Assembly (NCBI GenBank): GCA_027310325.1
Contig: DAIDBB010000585.1
Span: 1-11,083, forward strand
Direction: 5' to 3'
Source: a bacterium
Lineage (GTDB): Bacteria; Desulfobacterota; GWC2-55-46
Length of the DNA: 11,083 bases
Shown here: positions 1-6,917 of the stretch, piece by piece
Numbering within the stretch: position 1 is the stretch's first letter
Layout: every line of letters begins with the position of its first letter
Notes under the pieces: model-generated
What the model saw: the letters and a program-made list of their open reading frames with translations, nothing else
The model's database searches: none
Told to the model about the DNA's origin: nothing
Program-made: the position numbers and the translations under genes

Positions 1-12
1 GTTAATAGCCGG

Positions 13-132
13 GTAGGGTGCGCTGTGCGCACCATCAAATAATTTTCAAGGGTCGCGTCCTGATATGTCCCTTTAGCAAGGGCCGGGATAGATTAGGCAA
101 AGTAATCAATTGGTGCGCACGGCGCACCCTAC
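13..132. repeat. REPIN-like pair of inverted REP palindromes
   Basis: A 22-base palindrome-rich word at 13-34 (starting gtagggtgcgc) recurs as its reverse complement at 111-132 with 21 of 22 positions matching. Each copy is itself a near-palindrome (ggtgcgc/gcgcacc). The arms are separated by 76 bases with no coding content. Two head-to-head REP units at this spacing is the layout called REPIN, which is normally mobilised in trans by a RAYT/TnpA-REP transposase. No such gene is in the window. The right arm ends only 12 bases before the Shine-Dalgarno of the PEP-CTERM gene, so it may lie in its 5' leader. Confidence 0.7.
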
Positions 133-157
133 AAGACTAAAAATAGGAGGAATAAAA

Positions 158-778
158 ATGAGAACGAGAATCACGTTGCTGTTTGTGGCTGCTGTTCTAG
201 GTTTGCTACCGGCTAGCCGCGTTTGGGCAGCCCTCTTGTATGATAATGGACCGGTAAATGGAACTGTCAATGCTTGGATCATTGGTACTCCGTTTAATTT
301 TATGGTCTCCGACTCGTTTACCCTGTCTGGTACCTCGACTTTGACAGAGGCTCAGGTTGGACTCTGGACGTACCCGGGATACGTACCAGGAAGCGTGAGC
401 TGGGAACTCGGGACCACGCAGTTCGACTCTTCTCTTGGCGCCGGAACGGGCTCTCTGAGTAATACGTTTCAGTTTACCAATGGGTTCGGCTATGATATAT
501 ATGAGAGTACATTCCCTTTGAGCGGGACACTGAGTGCCGGCACGTACTGGCTAACACTCGTGGACTTACAAGATCAAAATAATACCGGCAATTTGATGCT
601 CTGGGACCAGAATAGTGGGCCATCAGCAGCGTTTGCATCTGTAGCGGGCCCGATCCCTTCGGAGTCGTTCCAGATATACGGCACTTCGGCTGTACCCGAA
701 CCCTCAACCCTACTCCTTCTCGGCTCAGGGATGACAGGGCTTGTTGCGATGAGGAGGTTCGGCTTCAAGAAAATCTGA
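158..778 (+). CDS. PEP-CTERM sorting-domain secreted protein
   Basis: This is a 206-residue exported protein of unknown function carrying the exosortase sorting signal. Residues 1-24 form a signal peptide: basic MRTR, a hydrophobic core, and likely cleavage after VWA. The body (25-178) is rich in Ser, Thr, Gly and aromatic residues, has no cysteine and looks beta-rich. The C-terminus is a textbook PEP-CTERM tail: PEP at 180-182, a hydrophobic helix at about 185-198, then basic RR (199-200) and KK (204-205). In this family the tail is recognised by exosortase (EpsH/Xrt) at the inner membrane, linking the protein to exopolysaccharide or biofilm matrix. The ATG at 158 is chosen because aggagg at 145-150 sits 7 bases upstream. 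An in-frame TTG at 110 would only translate the REP repeat. It is monocistronic, with a terminator 27 bases after the stop. No exosortase is in the window. Confidence 0.9.
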   Translation: MRTRITLLFVAAVLGLLPASRVWAALLYDNGPVNGTVNAWIIGTPFNFMVSDSFTLSGTSTLTEAQVGLWTYPGYVPGSVSWELGTTQFDSSLGAGTGSLSNTFQFTNGFGYDIYESTFPLSGTLSAGTYWLTLVDLQDQNNTGNLMLWDQNSGPSAAFASVAGPIPSESFQIYGTSAVPEPSTLLLLGSGMTGLVAMRRFGFKKI

Positions 779-804
779 TTTTGACATGCGGATTTAACGA
801 CTCC

Positions 805-837
805 CGCCCACTGATTCAGTTCAGTGGGCGTTTTTTT
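805..837 (+). terminator. Rho-independent terminator after PEP-CTERM gene
   Basis: A perfect 10-bp stem (cgcccactga at 805-814, tcagtgggcg at 821-830) encloses a 6-base loop and is followed by seven T residues (831-837). It lies 27 bases after the stop codon of the PEP-CTERM gene. Confidence 0.92.
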
Positions 838-1041
838 CGTGTTGAGAGCCTTTTACCGGAAGGGGCTATAGCTTCTTATTTTTGCTCGCCCTGAACGTTT
901 AATTCTATCGTTAATCCACGGCAGTCATGTTTTGGGAAAGTATTTGTTGGTAGGTGTATTCAACATCGGTTGGACAGGATTAGCACAATTTTGGCACAAT
1001 CAACAGAGAAGGGATTAGCCCTGAATCGGCTAACCCCTTGA

Positions 1042-1276
<235 letters not shown>

Positions 1277-1304
1277 ATCAATAAGATTTCCAGCGAACTT
1301 GGCT

Positions 1305-1332
1305 ATTCTGACAAGTTAGTTTAGCTTTGCAA
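1305..1332 (-). promoter_or_regulatory. Candidate sigma-70 promoter for tRNA-Pro
   Basis: On the minus strand a TTGCAA (1327-1332) is followed after 16 bases by CAGAAT (1305-1310), about 28 bases before the tRNA 5' end. The -10 match is imperfect, so this is a weak call supported mainly by position. Confidence 0.3.
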
Positions 1333-1509
1333 GCCGGCACATTAGGTTTACCGGAGGGAAATGTTTATGTTCGCTCCTTACCGGGTCTTTTATAACACAC
1401 ATTAGTTTGCGGAGCAAGTCATTTCGTTTTTTATATTGCTTTCAAGAAAAGCCCGCCATCAAGTCCAGCATTACTCCCCTTCTAATGAACTTCGAACACA
1501 TCATCAACC

Positions 1510-1539
1510 TTGTTTTGTAAGGGTGTTTTATGTTATAAA
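1510..1539 (+). promoter_or_regulatory. Candidate promoter for the glycosyltransferase operon
   Basis: TTGTTT (1510-1515) and TATAAA (1534-1539) are separated by 18 bases, just upstream of the ATG at 1550. If used, transcription would begin only a few bases before the start codon, which fits the poor Shine-Dalgarno there. The upstream interval 1277-1509 shows no other clear feature except a tiny possible leader ORF near 1367. Confidence 0.3.
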
Positions 1540-1549
1540 AACTTGAGAA

Positions 1550-2959
1550 ATGATAACGCCAGAATACGCCGAAATGCCTCATCAACGCGCAGCTTTGGGG
1601 CCTCTTACCTGGCCGCAGAGGGCCGGGCTGGGCCTCCTGTTATTATTATTTATCGGCTTCGGCTCGATGGTCGAGCTTCGCGGGGCTTTGCAGCACACGC
1701 GGAAGACCGATGCCGGCGTTTATATGAGGGCTGCGTGGGCCGTACGGACCGGCAACGACCCTTACTCGATTACCGACGACAGAGGCTGGCATTACGCGTA
1801 TCCTCCGCTATTGGCCATCCTTATGGCCCCCTTGGCCGACCCTCCCCGTTCGGCAGACCGGGAAGGCTACATACCGTATGAAGTTTCCATCGGCCTATGG
1901 TACGTCCTGACGCTCGTCATGGGGCTTGCCGGGGTCCACATCCTGGCGAAGGCGCTGGAAGATACGTCGCCGGACCCCTCTGTGCGCGAACAGCCCGCCT
2001 TCTGCCGGCGGTGGTGGGCGTTACGGGTCGTGCCGGTCCTTATAATGCTGCCGGCCATCGGACAATCCCAGGCAAGGGGGCAGGTGGGCCTGCTGATAGC
2101 GATACTGCTTTGCTGCGCCGCGGCTTCCCTGCTCCGGGGCAGAAGATTCCGGGCAGGCATATGGCTTGCGGCGGCTATTAGCATAAAACTTATCCCGGCA
2201 TTCCTCCTGTTCCTTCCCGCCTGGCGTCGCGATTGGCGGATGCTTACGGGAAGCCTCACGGGCCTTGCCTTGGGGATAGTCATAATACCGGTCGCGGCGA
2301 TGGGCCCCGTCCGCACGCTTGACGCGTACCGTGCTTTTTACAACGAGGTCATCGTAGCCGGAGTTACCGGGGACACAAAAAACGTAAGGGGCAGGGAACT
2401 TACCGGGATAGCGAGCACGGACAGCAGTTCGCCCATGGTCGTCATCCATAATATCTTGCACCCGGTAAAGGTAAACCGCCCCACCACGGCTTCGCCGATT
2501 ACGCGCGCCGCGCACTGGATGATAGGTATCGCGCTTACGGCGGTTACTTTATTCGCCGCGGGATGGAAAGGGTCCGGACGGCTCTCCGGAAAAATAGAGA
2601 CTACCCCCCGCGAGATAGTCTTCTTCGGGGCGCTCCTTCTCATAATGCTTATATCGAGCCCTGTTTTTCATACTCACTATGTCTCGATGGCCATTCCGCT
2701 GGTGGTCGCGCTCCTCTCCATGATATGGGACAATTATTCGTACGCCAGAATGCCTTTCAGGTGGAAGGCGGTTTTCATGCTCCTTTTCGCGAGTCTTACC
2801 GTGACCTCAATAGACCGGGGGATATTTCTCCTGTTACGCGACACCGGCCTTGTGTTGCTGTCCACTCTGGTATTGTTGTCAGGATCCGTTTTTCTTCTTT
2901 ACGGCACCAGAGGTCCCTTTTACGCGGCTGGCGATAATGACGGCGGACATGCGGTCTAA
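1550..2959 (+). CDS. GT87/DUF2029-family polytopic membrane glycosyltransferase
   Basis: This 469-residue inner-membrane protein has about ten hydrophobic segments, the first at about 24-40, and fits the DUF2029/GT87 family of GT-C-fold enzymes. Those use polyprenyl-phosphate-linked sugars as donors (mannosyl- or arabinofuranosyl-transferase relatives). Family-like landmarks are the acidic D54 in the first external loop (TDAGVY), the YPPLLA block at 84-89, GQVGLLI at 177-183 and the KLIP block at 213-216. The ATG at 1550 leaves a short cytosolic N-terminus before the first helix. The Shine-Dalgarno is poor (only gaga close to the ATG), and M9 is an alternative start. It is first in an apparent operon with a GT2 and a GT39 protein. 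Donor and acceptor are not predictable. Family confidence is good, specificity unknown. Confidence 0.82.
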   Translation: MITPEYAEMPHQRAALGPLTWPQRAGLGLLLLLFIGFGSMVELRGALQHTRKTDAGVYMRAAWAVRTGNDPYSITDDRGWHYAYPPLLAILMAPLADPPRSADREGYIPYEVSIGLWYVLTLVMGLAGVHILAKALEDTSPDPSVREQPAFCRRWWALRVVPVLIMLPAIGQSQARGQVGLLIAILLCCAAASLLRGRRFRAGIWLAAAISIKLIPAFLLFLPAWRRDWRMLTGSLTGLALGIVIIPVAAMGPVRTLDAYRAFYNEVIVAGVTGDTKNVRGRELTGIASTDSSSPMVVIHNILHPVKVNRPTTASPITRAAHWMIGIALTAVTLFAAGWKGSGRLSGKIETTPREIVFFGALLLIMLISSPVFHTHYVSMAIPLVVALLSMIWDNYSYARMPFRWKAVFMLLFASLTVTSIDRGIFLLLRDTGLVLLSTLVLLSGSVFLLYGTRGPFYAAGDNDGGHAV

Positions 2960-3152
2960 GATCCGGACGGCAGCGGTGGTCCTGCCGGCTTTCAATGAGC
3001 GGAACATTATCGGTAGACTCGGTATCCGCTTTTACGGTCAAGAACCCTTATTATTATTTCCTCTTTGTCGGTCCGAAAGAAAAAACGCCCCGGGGAGATC
3101 CCATTCAACCGGGTCGTTCCATTCAGGTCTGGAGTCGAAAAAATGCGTCTAA
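2949..3152 (+). pseudogene. N-terminal remnant of a second GT2 glycosyltransferase
   Basis: An ATG at 2949 overlaps the end of the GT87 gene by 11 bases in another frame, as a coupled operon gene would. Its first codons read MRSKIRTAAVVLPAFNERN, the typical first strand and (P)xxNE motif of a GT2 fold (residues 8-17 AVVLPAFNE). After about residue 23 (IIGRL) the similarity stops. The reading frame continues with unconvincing sequence to a stop at 3152, and no downstream DxD or DDxSPDGT block follows before the intact GT2 starts. I read it as a GT2 gene that has lost all but its start, probably by deletion. An in-frame ATG at 2937 is an alternative start. Confidence 0.5.
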
Positions 3153-3868
3153 GGGCTATGGCGATAGTGCCTACTTATAACGAAGCCGGCAACGTTAAAA
3201 GGCTTATAACCGAGGTCCTTGCCCAGGGCAACGGCGTCGGCATCATAATCGCCGACGACGACTCGCCCGACGGCACGTGGAAGATCGTCGAGGAGTTCTC
3301 TAAAAAAGACCCGCGGGTGCATCTACTCCGGCGCATCGGGGTGCGCGGCAGAGGTACCGCCAGCCTTGCGGCCTATAAATACGCCCTTGGACTAGGGGTG
3401 GAATACATCATAGAGCTTGACGCCGACTTCTCGCACAACCCTTCCTACATAAGGAAATTCCTGAAGGAAATGGGTTCGTGCGACGTTCTTGTAGGCTCAA
3501 GGCTCATCAAAGGCGGCGGAGAGACCGGCAGGGGCCCCGGACGGCGCGTAATTACCCAACTCGCGAACTTCTACATCAGGAGGGTCCTCGGACTTCCGTA
3601 CAGAGACACGACTTCAGGCTTCAAGGTCATGAGGAGGACCGTTATCGAGGAAGTCCTGAAAAAGGACGGCTTCGTGTCAACCGGCCCTTCAATGCTCCAG
3701 GAGGTCTCTTATATAGCGCACAAAAAGGGGTTCAGGTTCAAGGAGGTCCCGATAATATTCGAAGACAGGCGCGTTGGAAGATCATCCCTGGACTTAAAGA
3801 CCCTGCTTCAAAGCCTTATGAACGTGCCGAAGATACGCATGAGGCACAGGCCGAGTAAAGAGGGCTAA
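3143..3868 (+). CDS. Polyprenyl-phosphate sugar synthase, Dpm1-like GT2
   Basis: This 241-residue GT-A-fold glycosyltransferase resembles dolichol-phosphate mannosyltransferase (Dpm1) and bacterial polyprenol-phosphate sugar synthases. Visible motifs, in order, are PTYNE (10-14), DDDSPDGT (38-45, nucleotide-sugar binding), a glycine-rich stretch near 66-71, the metal-binding DAD (93-95) followed by SHNP (97-100), GSRLIKGGG (118-126), and TSGFKVMRR (157-165). There is no C-terminal membrane domain, so it is the short single-domain type acting at the cytoplasmic face. The expected product is a polyprenyl-phosphate hexose; the sugar is not determined by sequence. The ATG at 3143 is preferred: ggag lies 8 bases upstream and the catalytic fold begins at once. 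A TTG at 3065 would add 26 residues unlike the family. The stop lies 4 bases before the GT39 start, so the two are surely co-transcribed. Confidence 0.88.
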   Translation: MRLRAMAIVPTYNEAGNVKRLITEVLAQGNGVGIIIADDDSPDGTWKIVEEFSKKDPRVHLLRRIGVRGRGTASLAAYKYALGLGVEYIIELDADFSHNPSYIRKFLKEMGSCDVLVGSRLIKGGGETGRGPGRRVITQLANFYIRRVLGLPYRDTTSGFKVMRRTVIEEVLKKDGFVSTGPSMLQEVSYIAHKKGFRFKEVPIIFEDRRVGRSSLDLKTLLQSLMNVPKIRMRHRPSKEG

Positions 3869-3872
3869 GCGA

Positions 3873-5354
3873 GTGCTGAGTGAGAAGCTCTATGCAAAAC
3901 GCCTTCTGTGGCTCATATTGTTTGCAACCGCCTTTCGCCTCGTCTACGTTAATCTTATAGACCTCATCCCCGACGAGGCGTATTACTGGGACCTGTCGCG
4001 CCACCACACCCTCTCGTACTTCGACCACCCTCCGCTTCAGATGTACATCATCTCGATATCGGCCCGGATGTTAGGCAATACCGAATTCGCGGTAAGGCTG
4101 CCCTCTGTAATAAACTCCGGGATCATTACCTTCGTCATCTACCTTATCGGCAAGGAGCTTTTTGACGCGCGGACAGGCCTTTACGCCTCGGTGCTTTTCT
4201 CGATCGCCCCCGTCTACGCCGCCGGAAGCATACTGGCGACGGTCGACCCGCCCTTTGCCGTATTCTGGACGCTCGCCCTGTACTGTGCTGTAAGGGCCAT
4301 AAAGACCGAAAAGGGGTACTGGTGGTACCTCCTTGGCGCTTCCGTTGGCCTGGGGCTGACCGGCAAATATATAATGCTCCTTTTCATGCCGGCCCTCGTA
4401 ATATTCCTTCTGCTTTCGGGGTCCCACCGTTTCTGGTTAAAAAGGACCGAGCCTTATATCGGTGCAGCCTTAGCACTCCTCCTCTTTTCTCCAGTAATAG
4501 TATGGAACAGCCAAAACAACTGGGCCTCTTCCAGGTTCCAGCTCACGCACGGCTTTATAGACAAGAAGATCTCGCCAGCGGCTTCGCTACTCCAGTACCT
4601 GGGGAGCCAGTCTCTGGTCGTCTCACCGCTGCTTTTCATCGCAAGCTTACTTGCCGTCGCATACGGCATTTTCCTCTGGCTGAGAAATAAGGATTGGCGG
4701 TACTTGTTTCTCGTGTCCATGTCTTCTTTCGTGCTTGTATTCTTCGCTTATTCCAGCCTTAGGGCCAAGGTAGAGGGCAACTGGCCGATGTCCGCGTATC
4801 TCTCGATCTTCGTACTTCTGCCGTCCATTTACTTCCAAACCGGTTTCGCCTATAGACGGGCGCTGGCCGCCTTAATCCTGGGTTCCGCCATCGTTTTCAC
4901 GAGCGCCGCGTTCGTGCAGGCCCTGTACCCTGTGATCCCCCTTAAAAGCGACATAACGGACCAGTTCCACGGCTGGAAAGACCTGGGTTTGGAGCTGGAA
5001 CAGGTCCTTACTGACCTCAGAAGGGACAATCCAAAGGACTTGATCGTGCTGACGGATTCCCGGCAGCTCACCTCGGAGCTCTCTTTTTACGTGCCCTCGC
5101 GCCCAAAGGTATATAAGCTCCCCTTCGACGGCAAGTTCGATGAGTATAATCTCCTCGAGGCCCCGGCAAGAGGCCTTAACGCGGTGATCATTACGAGCAG
5201 GCCCGATGAAAAAAATCCCTATTTGGACCCGCTTTTCAGGGGAATTACCGAAATAAGGACCCTGGAACTGAAAAGAGGACACAAGGTGCTCAGGGTATAT
5301 CATCTTTATTTCGGCAGGGACTTCCAGGGTTTCAAGTCCGGCAAAACATTTTAG
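3873..5354 (+). CDS. GT39/ArnT-like polytopic membrane glycosyltransferase
   Basis: This 493-residue GT-C-fold enzyme of the PMT_2 type transfers a sugar from polyprenyl phosphate at the outer face of the inner membrane. Relatives include protein O-mannosyltransferases and the lipid A aminoarabinose transferase ArnT. The N-terminal helix (about 11-28) is followed by PDEAYYW (33-39), carrying the acidic pair that is catalytic in this family, then the FDHPPL loop block (50-55). A second conserved-looking loop is TGKYI (163-167). About ten hydrophobic segments run to residue 350. A soluble C-terminal domain of about 140 residues follows, presumably periplasmic. It starts at GTG (3873) with gaggg about 8 bases upstream, 4 bases after the GT2 stop. 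The natural reading is that the GT2 makes its donor. Acceptor is unknown. Confidence 0.85.
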   Translation: MLSEKLYAKRLLWLILFATAFRLVYVNLIDLIPDEAYYWDLSRHHTLSYFDHPPLQMYIISISARMLGNTEFAVRLPSVINSGIITFVIYLIGKELFDARTGLYASVLFSIAPVYAAGSILATVDPPFAVFWTLALYCAVRAIKTEKGYWWYLLGASVGLGLTGKYIMLLFMPALVIFLLLSGSHRFWLKRTEPYIGAALALLLFSPVIVWNSQNNWASSRFQLTHGFIDKKISPAASLLQYLGSQSLVVSPLLFIASLLAVAYGIFLWLRNKDWRYLFLVSMSSFVLVFFAYSSLRAKVEGNWPMSAYLSIFVLLPSIYFQTGFAYRRALAALILGSAIVFTSAAFVQALYPVIPLKSDITDQFHGWKDLGLELEQVLTDLRRDNPKDLIVLTDSRQLTSELSFYVPSRPKVYKLPFDGKFDEYNLLEAPARGLNAVIITSRPDEKNPYLDPLFRGITEIRTLELKRGHKVLRVYHLYFGRDFQGFKSGKTF

Positions 5355-5401
5355 ATTCTCCGCTGTCCTTCAATCGGATATGAACATGGCCGTCGCGGGC
5401 G

Positions 5402-5429
5402 TTGAATTCCTCCGGTTTTGAGATATAAA
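5402..5429 (+). promoter_or_regulatory. Candidate sigma-70 promoter for hslO
   Basis: TTGAAT (5402-5407) and TATAAA (5424-5429) are 16 bases apart in the 110-base gap before hslO. They would give a leader of about 30 bases. No terminator is evident between the GT39 stop and this site, so read-through from the glycosyltransferase operon is also possible. Confidence 0.42.
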
Positions 5430-5464
5430 TAAATAATAATACCCACAGCCACAATGAGGCAGAT

Positions 5465-6340
5465 ATGGAAGATCATCTTTTAAAGGGAATGGCCGGCGAT
5501 GAGACTCTCCTGGTCGTAGGCCTTATCGATACCGCGACGGTTGAAAAGGCGAGATCGGTCCATGATACCTATCCGACGGTATCCGCGGCGCTTGGCAGGG
5601 TCATTAGCGGAGCGGTCCTCCTTTCTTCGGTCATGAAAGAAGGCCAGAAGGTAGTTCTCCAGGTTGCCGGAGACGGGCCCATTAGGGAAGTCGTGGCCGA
5701 GTCCGATTGGTTATGCAGGGTGCGGGCCTATGTAAAAAGGCCGCATGTTCACCTGCCGCTCAGGGACGGCAAGCTCGACGTGGGAAAGGCGATAGGCACG
5801 GGGTTCCTTAACGTCATAAAGGACCTTGGCCTGAAGGAACCGTACCGCGGGACCGTTGAGCTTCAGTCCGGCGAAATCGCAGAGGACCTCGCCTACTATC
5901 TTAACGTCTCGGAGCAGATACCTGCCGCGGTCTCTCTGGGCGTGTACGTGGATTCGGACAACTCGGTCAAGGCCTCTGGAGGGTTCATGATACAGACATT
6001 TCCTGACGCCGGCGAAGAGACCATAACTCGCCTTGAAAACAGGCTTAAGAGCGTGAGGCCGGTTAGCGCGATGATCCGTGACGGCCTGGGGCCGAAAGAG
6101 ATGATGGAAGAGGCGATAGGCGCTCCCGTTAGGATCATCGACAAGAAAAACGTCATTTATTCATGTCCATGCAGCAAAGACAGGGTGCTTGACGCAATAG
6201 CGGCGCTGGGCAGGAAGGAAATTGAGGAACTTATCAATAAAGAAGAAGACGTCGAGGTCATTTGCCGGTTCTGCAGGAAAGACTACGTCTTGCCTCCCGA
6301 TGAACTCATGTACCTTTTAAAGACGAATAGTCGGGCGTAG
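5465..6340 (+). CDS. hslO: Hsp33 redox-regulated chaperone
   Basis: This 291-residue cytosolic holdase, close to the usual length for Hsp33, is activated by oxidative unfolding. The N-terminal domain (about 1-180) contains the typical DHLLKGMA start, the SEQIPAAV stretch (149-156) and the GGFMIQ strand (172-177). The C-terminal redox switch holds the four zinc-ligand cysteines in the expected CxC...CxxC pattern: C234-P-C236 and C267-R-F-C270. All four are present, so the oxidation sensor should work. The ATG at 5465 has gagg 6 bases upstream and matches the family N-terminus. It has its own candidate promoter and is convergent with the response-regulator gene across a 577-base gap. Confidence 0.96.
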   Translation: MEDHLLKGMAGDETLLVVGLIDTATVEKARSVHDTYPTVSAALGRVISGAVLLSSVMKEGQKVVLQVAGDGPIREVVAESDWLCRVRAYVKRPHVHLPLRDGKLDVGKAIGTGFLNVIKDLGLKEPYRGTVELQSGEIAEDLAYYLNVSEQIPAAVSLGVYVDSDNSVKASGGFMIQTFPDAGEETITRLENRLKSVRPVSAMIRDGLGPKEMMEEAIGAPVRIIDKKNVIYSCPCSKDRVLDAIAALGRKEIEELINKEEDVEVICRFCRKDYVLPPDELMYLLKTNSRA

Positions 6341-6350
6341 AACCCCTCCT

Positions 6351-6463
6351 CTATTCTTTCTTACCGGACCTGATCTCCAGGGCCTGCGACTTGCTGTCTG
6401 GGCAAGCGTTCTGCCGATGCCGGCCACCTCCGCAAGTTCCGCGACGATGGCGCCGTCTATGCT
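6351..6463 (-). pseudogene. Possible C-terminal remnant of a helix-hairpin-helix protein
   Basis: Read on the minus strand, one frame gives SIDGAIVAELAEVAGIGRT followed by LAQ. The part EVAGIGRTLA resembles the second half of a helix-hairpin-helix DNA-binding motif, as found at the end of UvrC or in ComEA-like proteins. A stop lies directly upstream in the same frame. The continuation that looks like a protein end (QALEIRSGKKE, stop at 6351) is in a different frame. So at least one frameshift and loss of the upstream part are needed. The stretch is short and the call is tentative. Confidence 0.28.
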
Positions 6464-6572
6464 TTAATATCCCTGTAGCAGGTAGCAGGCATGTAAAAGC
6501 TCCTTGCCCTTGCCCTCGCCCTCCCTTTCCTCTAAGTGTTATAAGAGGCAGCAGTTCGCCTTTTACCCCCTT

Positions 6573-6690
6573 TCCGGTATTGACAAATATGAGAGCCTGT
6601 CCTTTGCCGGATATCGCACCGAGTGCGATATTTATCGCGCCACGAGAGGGCTTTCGCCCCCTGAGGGACAGGGGGCGGAAGGCTTAAAAA
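6573..6690. repeat. Cluster of strong hairpins, possible dispersed repeat or structured RNA
   Basis: Two strong stems lie 20 bases apart. The first is a perfect 9-bp stem, atatcgcac (6611-6619) with gtgcgatat (6623-6631) around cga. The second is an 8-bp stem, cgccccct (6655-6662) with agggggcg (6670-6677), extendable to 12 bp with a wobble to 6651/6681. An outer tccgg (6573-6577) can pair with ccgga (6607-6611), though the last base is shared. Neither stem is followed by a U-tract on either strand, so they are not ordinary terminators. The element is unlike the coding sequence around it. Confidence 0.45.
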
Positions 6691-6917
6691 ATGTCGGGTT
6701 TGAGGTATGCTTGACGGGAGACTGCCTGGAGGGTTATCTGGCGCTATTCAAGCCGTTTATATCTCATCGGAACCGGAAATAGATTCCTTTATAGGCCCAA
6801 AGCCTGATTTCTCAAACGTATAGCAGGCGATTTGCAGGTCATCCAATGGTGGATTGAACTTTACGCTAAAAGACGATTAAATGGGGGGGCGTAAGCCGGA
6901 AATGATACGGGCAAGGG

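Larger units (their letters stand above)
6341..6917. other. 577-base gene-free gap between convergent genes
   Basis: No intact gene is seen. The part next to hslO may hold a broken reverse-strand gene end (6351-6463). Positions 6505-6530 are a pyrimidine-rich run with repeated tgccct-like words. Positions 6573-6690 carry strong hairpins. From 6691 to 6917 I see only small imperfect inverted repeats and no clear terminator for either flanking gene. Open frames on the plus strand at 6391-6687 and 6504-6782 have no ribosome-binding site and no family resemblance. Confidence 0.6.

Noticed and set aside
110..157. Upstream TTG start extending the PEP-CTERM protein by 16 residues
   Set aside because: The extension translates the right REP palindrome, pushes the signal peptide inward, and lacks the ribosome-binding site that the ATG at 158 has.
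2021..2515. 164-codon minus-strand open frame
   Set aside because: Antisense shadow of the GT87 gene; highly charged low-plausibility protein.
3065..3142. TTG start extending the Dpm1-like GT2 by 26 residues
   Set aside because: The extension is basic and unlike the family, while the ATG at 3143 has a good ribosome-binding site and begins right at the fold.
4872..5303. 143-codon minus-strand open frame
   Set aside because: Shadow of the GT39 C-terminal domain, with no start signal or recognisable motif.
6655..6677. GC-rich hairpin as terminator for hslO or the response regulator
   Set aside because: No U-tract follows on either strand, and it lies over 300 bases from hslO and about 240 bases from the regulator stop.
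6504..6782. 92-codon plus-strand open frame
   Set aside because: It crosses the two strong hairpins, has no ribosome-binding site and matches no family; more likely non-coding repeat sequence.
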